A stretch of 8,334 nucleotides of DNA from Terriglobus sp. (GTDB taxonomy: Bacteria > Acidobacteriota > Terriglobia > Terriglobales > Acidobacteriaceae). Both the position numbers and the translations under genes were made by a program. Location: contig JAHFTZ010000077.1 of NCBI GenBank assembly GCA_023265355.1, forward strand, positions 1 through 8,334. The letters run 5' to 3'. Positions 5,362 to 8,334 of this stretch are shown piece after piece. The number at the start of each line of letters is the position of its first letter. Positions within the stretch are counted from its first letter, which is position 1. Below the pieces are notes generated by a model, which was given only the letters and a program-made list of their open reading frames with translations, was not told where the DNA came from and searched no databases.

Positions 5362-7152
5362 ATGGCGAAGAATGAGACAGAAGTTTATGCGATTCACGGG
5401 GCGGACCCCGAGGCGCTGGCGTATGCGATGGCGAAGTACTCGCGGTCGGCGCTGAGTTTGAAGGAAAGTCTGAAGGAAATCTCTTCGCAGAAGGCGGAGG
5501 AGTTTCTCAACACGTTTTATTTCCAGTATGGGCATCGCTCCATCGCAGACTTGGCGCATGTGGCCTTTGCCATTGAGAAGCTGAGCCTGCTGGCGGCGAT
5601 TTCGCTTGTGGATGAGCAGCGCTGGGATGGGCAGGAACGTTCGACGCGCTACCAGAACTTCCGCAAGAGTGGATGGTTTACGCCAGCCTTCGAAGCGAAG
5701 GATGAGGCCGTCTTCACCGATGCTGTGTCGTCTCTCTTCGAGGCGTACGAGGGTGTCGGTGCAGGGATGTTGGAGGAGTTGAAGGCGCATACCGCTCTGC
5801 CTGATGGGATGGAGGAGGCGGCGTATACGCGGACACTGAAGGCGCGAGCCTTCGACATGGCGCGCTATCTGCTGCCGTTGGCGACGAACACCAGCCTGGG
5901 GCAGATTACGAATGCACGCACGCTGGAGGGACAGATCTCCCGTCTGCTGGGAAGCGAGTTTGCCGAGATCCGCGCTTTGGGCGGGCGCTTGAAAGAGGCC
6001 GCGAGCGGCGGTGCTTGGGATGTTTCGCACGCTGGGGCGGCAGGCCTGATTGAAGAGATTGCGGCGGCCGATGCTGCGCTGGGCGAGCGGGCGAAAGAGG
6101 CCTGGCTGCGCGAGGTGAAGGTCTCGCCTACGCTGGTGAAGTACACGGCGGCGAGCGAGTTTGCGAAGAAGAGCGCCGAGGAACTGACTCAGGCCGTCTC
6201 CGAACTGATGCGCGGCGCTGCGATCGTGCAGACGCCTGCCGTGGACCTGGTGGAGACGACGGTTGGCGAGCGGTTTTCGCTGGAGATCGACCTGGCTACG
6301 TCTCTGCTTTACTCGCACTGTCACTATGGGTATCGGCAGCTCCGGGCGGCGGTTACGTCACTCTCTGCGGCGGGGATTGAGGAGTTGATCGCGCTGGGAA
6401 CGCGGCATCGCGGGCGGCACGACGAACTGCCTCGGGCTTTCAGTGCGGCGCAGGGATTTCGCTTCGATGTGCTGATGGATGTCGGTGGGTTCCGGGATAT
6501 GCACCGCCATCGCAGATGCACGCAGTTGTTGCAGCCCTACACGGACGTTCACGGTTACGAGATGCCGGACTTTCCGGGGCAGCCTGCGGTCACAGGATCA
6601 CGTGTTGCAGGTGCATTTACGGAGGCGATGGAGAAGGCCTTTGCGGCGTATCGCGCTCTCGGTGGCCATGTGGCTGGCGAGGTAAGCGGAGACGCTTCGC
6701 CCCTGCCTGCGCCGGATGCCGTGGAGAAGATCCCGTTCGATCCTTCCCTGCAGCGCGCTTCGGTGGTCTCCGCCGGAACGGCGCCAGGGGGGCGCGGTGG
6801 ATCGATCTTCGGATCGTCCCAGCGCACGGCGCACTCGCCTGCCGCTGTGCCTGTGCCGCAGTTTGGGCAGGATGGAAGCGTGCGCATGCACTGGGGCACA
6901 CCGTTGCCCGTCAAGGCGCGTGCGGAGGCGGCATATGTTCTGCCTCTGGCGACGCGCTGCAGGGCGCTGTTTACGATGGATTATGCCGAGGCGGTGTACA
7001 TCTCGGAGCTGCGCAGCGCTCCGGCTGGGCACTGGAGCTACCGCCGGGTGGCATGGGAGATGTATCAGGCCGTGGCGCGGGCGCATCCCGCTCTGGGGTT
7101 AAATGTGCGGATTGAGAACGTCTATGCGCCGGTGGATCTACTGAAGCGGTAG
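5362..7152 (+). CDS. Tandem ThyX-like (FAD-dependent thymidylate synthase family) protein, 596 aa
   Basis: Two ThyX-type domains in one chain; a single ThyX is about 220-250 aa. ThyX makes dTMP from dUMP with FAD and methylenetetrahydrofolate. Domain 1 (about 1-215) has YGHRS at 56-60, QERSTRYQ at 91-98 (Ser94 and Arg96 in the S-x-R part of the ThyX motif), ARYLLP near 167-172, NAR at 184-186 and EIR at 202-204. Domain 2 (about 300-596) has RHR at 382-384, YVLPLA near 525-530 and ISELRS near 547-552. In domain 1 the RHR is replaced by DEQ (84-86). In domain 2 the S-x-R is replaced by P-x-T (392-394). The domains thus keep complementary parts, and one composite site is plausible. Inserts include a Gly/Pro-rich stretch near 440-515. 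ATG 5362 is chosen; ATG 5329 and GTG 5314 are alternatives and none has a strong Shine-Dalgarno. It is divergent from fabG. Activity is unproven. Confidence 0.82.
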   Translation: MAKNETEVYAIHGADPEALAYAMAKYSRSALSLKESLKEISSQKAEEFLNTFYFQYGHRSIADLAHVAFAIEKLSLLAAISLVDEQRWDGQERSTRYQNFRKSGWFTPAFEAKDEAVFTDAVSSLFEAYEGVGAGMLEELKAHTALPDGMEEAAYTRTLKARAFDMARYLLPLATNTSLGQITNARTLEGQISRLLGSEFAEIRALGGRLKEAASGGAWDVSHAGAAGLIEEIAAADAALGERAKEAWLREVKVSPTLVKYTAASEFAKKSAEELTQAVSELMRGAAIVQTPAVDLVETTVGERFSLEIDLATSLLYSHCHYGYRQLRAAVTSLSAAGIEELIALGTRHRGRHDELPRAFSAAQGFRFDVLMDVGGFRDMHRHRRCTQLLQPYTDVHGYEMPDFPGQPAVTGSRVAGAFTEAMEKAFAAYRALGGHVAGEVSGDASPLPAPDAVEKIPFDPSLQRASVVSAGTAPGGRGGSIFGSSQRTAHSPAAVPVPQFGQDGSVRMHWGTPLPVKARAEAAYVLPLATRCRALFTMDYAEAVYISELRSAPAGHWSYRRVAWEMYQAVARAHPALGLNVRIENVYAPVDLLKR

Positions 7153-7188
7153 CTTCTAAATCCGATAAAGTAGAGATTCGCTTTTTGT

Positions 7189-7218
7189 TTGCCTTTTCCT
7201 CAGACCTGCTGCTAGTAT
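7189..7218 (+). promoter_or_regulatory. Candidate recA promoter with extended -10
   Basis: TTGCCT (7189-7194), an 18-base spacer and TAGTAT (7213-7218), preceded by TGC to give an extended -10. Transcription would start near 7225, leaving a roughly 30-base leader with the AAAGGGAG ribosome site. Each box matches the consensus at 4 of 6 positions, so the call is moderate. Confidence 0.45.
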
Positions 7219-7229
7219 TTGGAAGAGAA

Positions 7230-7242
7230 TTGAGACGTTCAA
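7230..7242. promoter_or_regulatory. Inverted repeat in recA leader, possible SOS operator
   Basis: TTGA-N5-TCAA lies between the candidate promoter and the ribosome-binding site of recA. recA is commonly repressed by LexA, but this motif is neither the E. coli (CTGT-N8-ACAG) nor the Bacillus (GAAC-N4-GTTC) box, and neither of those is present here. The repeat is short and could be chance. Confidence 0.25.
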
Positions 7243-7254
7243 AGGGAGATTTAC

Positions 7255-8334
7255 GTGGCGGATGATCGCGGCAAGGCAATAGAACTAGCCCTCGCAGGGA
7301 TTGAAAAGCAGTTTGGCAAGGGTTCGATCATGCGTCTTGGGGCCAAGGATGCGATTGTTCCGATTTCAGTGATCTCTACCGGCTCTATCTCCTTCGATCT
7401 GGCCCTGGGTGTGGGCGGCGTCCCCCGCGGCCGCGTGATCGAGATCTTTGGACCGGAGTCCAGCGGTAAGACGACGATTACCCTGCAGATCATCGCAGAG
7501 GCACAGCGCGCCGGCGGTCTGGCGGCGTTTGTGGACGCCGAGCATGCTTTGGATCCCGTCTATGCCCGCAAGTTGGGCGTGGATACGGATAACTTGTTGA
7601 TTTCACAGCCGGATTACGGCGAACAGGCCCTCGAAATTACCGAAGCGCTGGTTCGGTCCGGTGCGATCGACATCCTCGTGGTCGACTCGGTCGCGGCTCT
7701 TGTTCCCAAGGCGGAACTGGACGGCGAGATGGGCGATTCGCACGTCGGTCTGCATGCACGTCTGATGAGCCAGGCGCTCCGGAAGCTGACGGGAACCGTC
7801 TCCAAGAGCCGCACCTCACTGATCTTTATCAATCAGATTCGCGAAAAGATCGGTGTCATGTTTGGCAGCCCGGAGACGACCACCGGTGGACGCGCTCTGA
7901 AGTTCTACTCGTCGGTCCGCATCGACATCCGTCGTATCGGAGCGGTGAAGGAGGGCGATGTCGTCGTCGGCTCTCGCACCAAGACGAAGATTGTGAAGAA
8001 CAAGGTCGCCGCGCCCTTCCGCGACGCCGAGTTCGACATCCTCTACGGCGAAGGCATCTCGCGTGAAGGCGATGTTCTGGATCTGGCTGTCGTTCACAAC
8101 ATCGTGGACAAGAGCGGAGCCTGGTACAGCTACCAGGGCGAGCGTATCGGACAGGGACGCGAGAATGTTCGGGGCTTCCTGAAGCTGAACCCCGATATTT
8201 TCGACCGCATGGATAAGGAACTGCGCGCCAAGCTCGGAATCGGCGCGGCTTCGCTTGCGGCTGCACCAGTGCCTGAGGCTCCTGAAGATGGGGCGGAGAA
8301 GGCAGCGGAAGTGGTTCGCGGGAAACGCGGATAA
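7255..8334 (+). CDS. recA: Recombinase RecA, complete, 359 aa
   Basis: ATP-dependent strand-exchange protein. It coats single-stranded DNA, catalyses homologous pairing and, in SOS systems, triggers LexA self-cleavage. Visible: Walker A GPESSGKT (66-73, Lys72), VDAEHALDP with catalytic Glu96, Walker B ILVVDS near 140-145, the L1 region [36 protein letters not shown] with the L2 loop, and [17 protein letters not shown]. Numbering coincides with E. coli RecA through the core. The start is GTG 7255, six bases after AAAGGGAG (7241-7248). The C-terminal tail is Ala/Glu/Pro-rich but ends in the basic GKRG, less acidic than the E. coli tail that damps activity. The TAA occupies the last three bases of the window. 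It follows the ThyX-like gene by about 100 bases on the same strand and probably has its own promoter. Confidence 0.99.
   Translation: MADDRGKAIELALAGIEKQFGKGSIMRLGAKDAIVPISVISTGSISFDLALGVGGVPRGRVIEIFGPESSGKTTITLQIIAEAQRAGGLAAFVDAEHALDPVYARKLGVDTDNLLISQPDYGEQALEITEALVRSGAIDILVVDSVAALVPKAELDGEMGDSHVGLHARLMSQALRKLTGTVSKSRTSLIFINQIREKIGVMFGSPETTTGGRALKFYSSVRIDIRRIGAVKEGDVVVGSRTKTKIVKNKVAAPFRDAEFDILYGEGISREGDVLDLAVVHNIVDKSGAWYSYQGERIGQGRENVRGFLKLNPDIFDRMDKELRAKLGIGAASLAAAPVPEAPEDGAEKAAEVVRGKRG

Noticed and set aside
5248..6324. Upstream continuation of the fabG frame (359 codons without a stop) antisense to the ThyX-like gene
   Set aside because: Its translation is Arg/Gln/His-rich with no family resemblance, while the opposite strand encodes clear ThyX motifs. 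AAGGAG places the fabG start at 5247, so this is a GC-rich shadow and not a fusion.
7153..7200. Intrinsic terminator after the ThyX-like gene
   Set aside because: There is a short CTTTTTGTTT run, but no stable stem precedes it.
1..8334. CRISPR array, tRNA, rRNA, IS transposase or phage genes
   Set aside because: No regularly spaced repeats, cloverleaf, rRNA-like stretch or transposase/integrase motif was seen on either strand.

Overview
The window looks like chromosomal DNA of a soil acidobacterium, probably order Terriglobales (Granulicella, Edaphobacter or Terriglobus-like). Three things point there. One is a PadR regulator paired with a double-FtsX permease that has no ATPase, the 'acidobacterial duplicated orphan permease' (ADOP) arrangement. 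Another is GC-rich coding DNA with long antisense open frames. The third is an intergenic element starting GTCATCC-(C/T)-GAGCGAAG-like, of a kind I associate with these genomes. The genus is inferred from memory, not from a search.

Layout: 1-69 holds the 3' flank of the permease and nothing I can call. From 3041 down to 70 (minus strand) is a two-gene unit: a 109-residue PadR repressor, then, after a 2-base gap, an 879-residue ADOP permease. Its promoter carries a perfect 12-bp palindrome over the -10 region, and the mRNA is probably leaderless. Divergent from it is a secreted protein with cupin-like motifs (3145-3843, plus). This gene meets a GNAT acetyltransferase (4336-3857, minus) tail to tail at a 9-bp-stem inverted repeat containing both stop codons. 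Next come a repeat-like intergenic block with a hairpin (about 4386-4491) and a FabG-type reductase (5247-4501, minus).

Divergent from fabG is a large plus-strand gene (5362-7152) encoding two fused ThyX-type domains. About 100 bases later recA (7255-8334, plus) is complete and ends exactly at the window edge.

The genes do not form one pathway. PadR-permease is a regulated membrane module. fabG is a housekeeping lipid gene standing alone. The ThyX-like protein beside recA would fit nucleotide supply and DNA maintenance. The most striking item is the tandem ThyX-like protein. Its two domains appear to have lost complementary halves of the ThyX signature residues, as expected of a fused, asymmetric pseudo-dimer with specialised halves.
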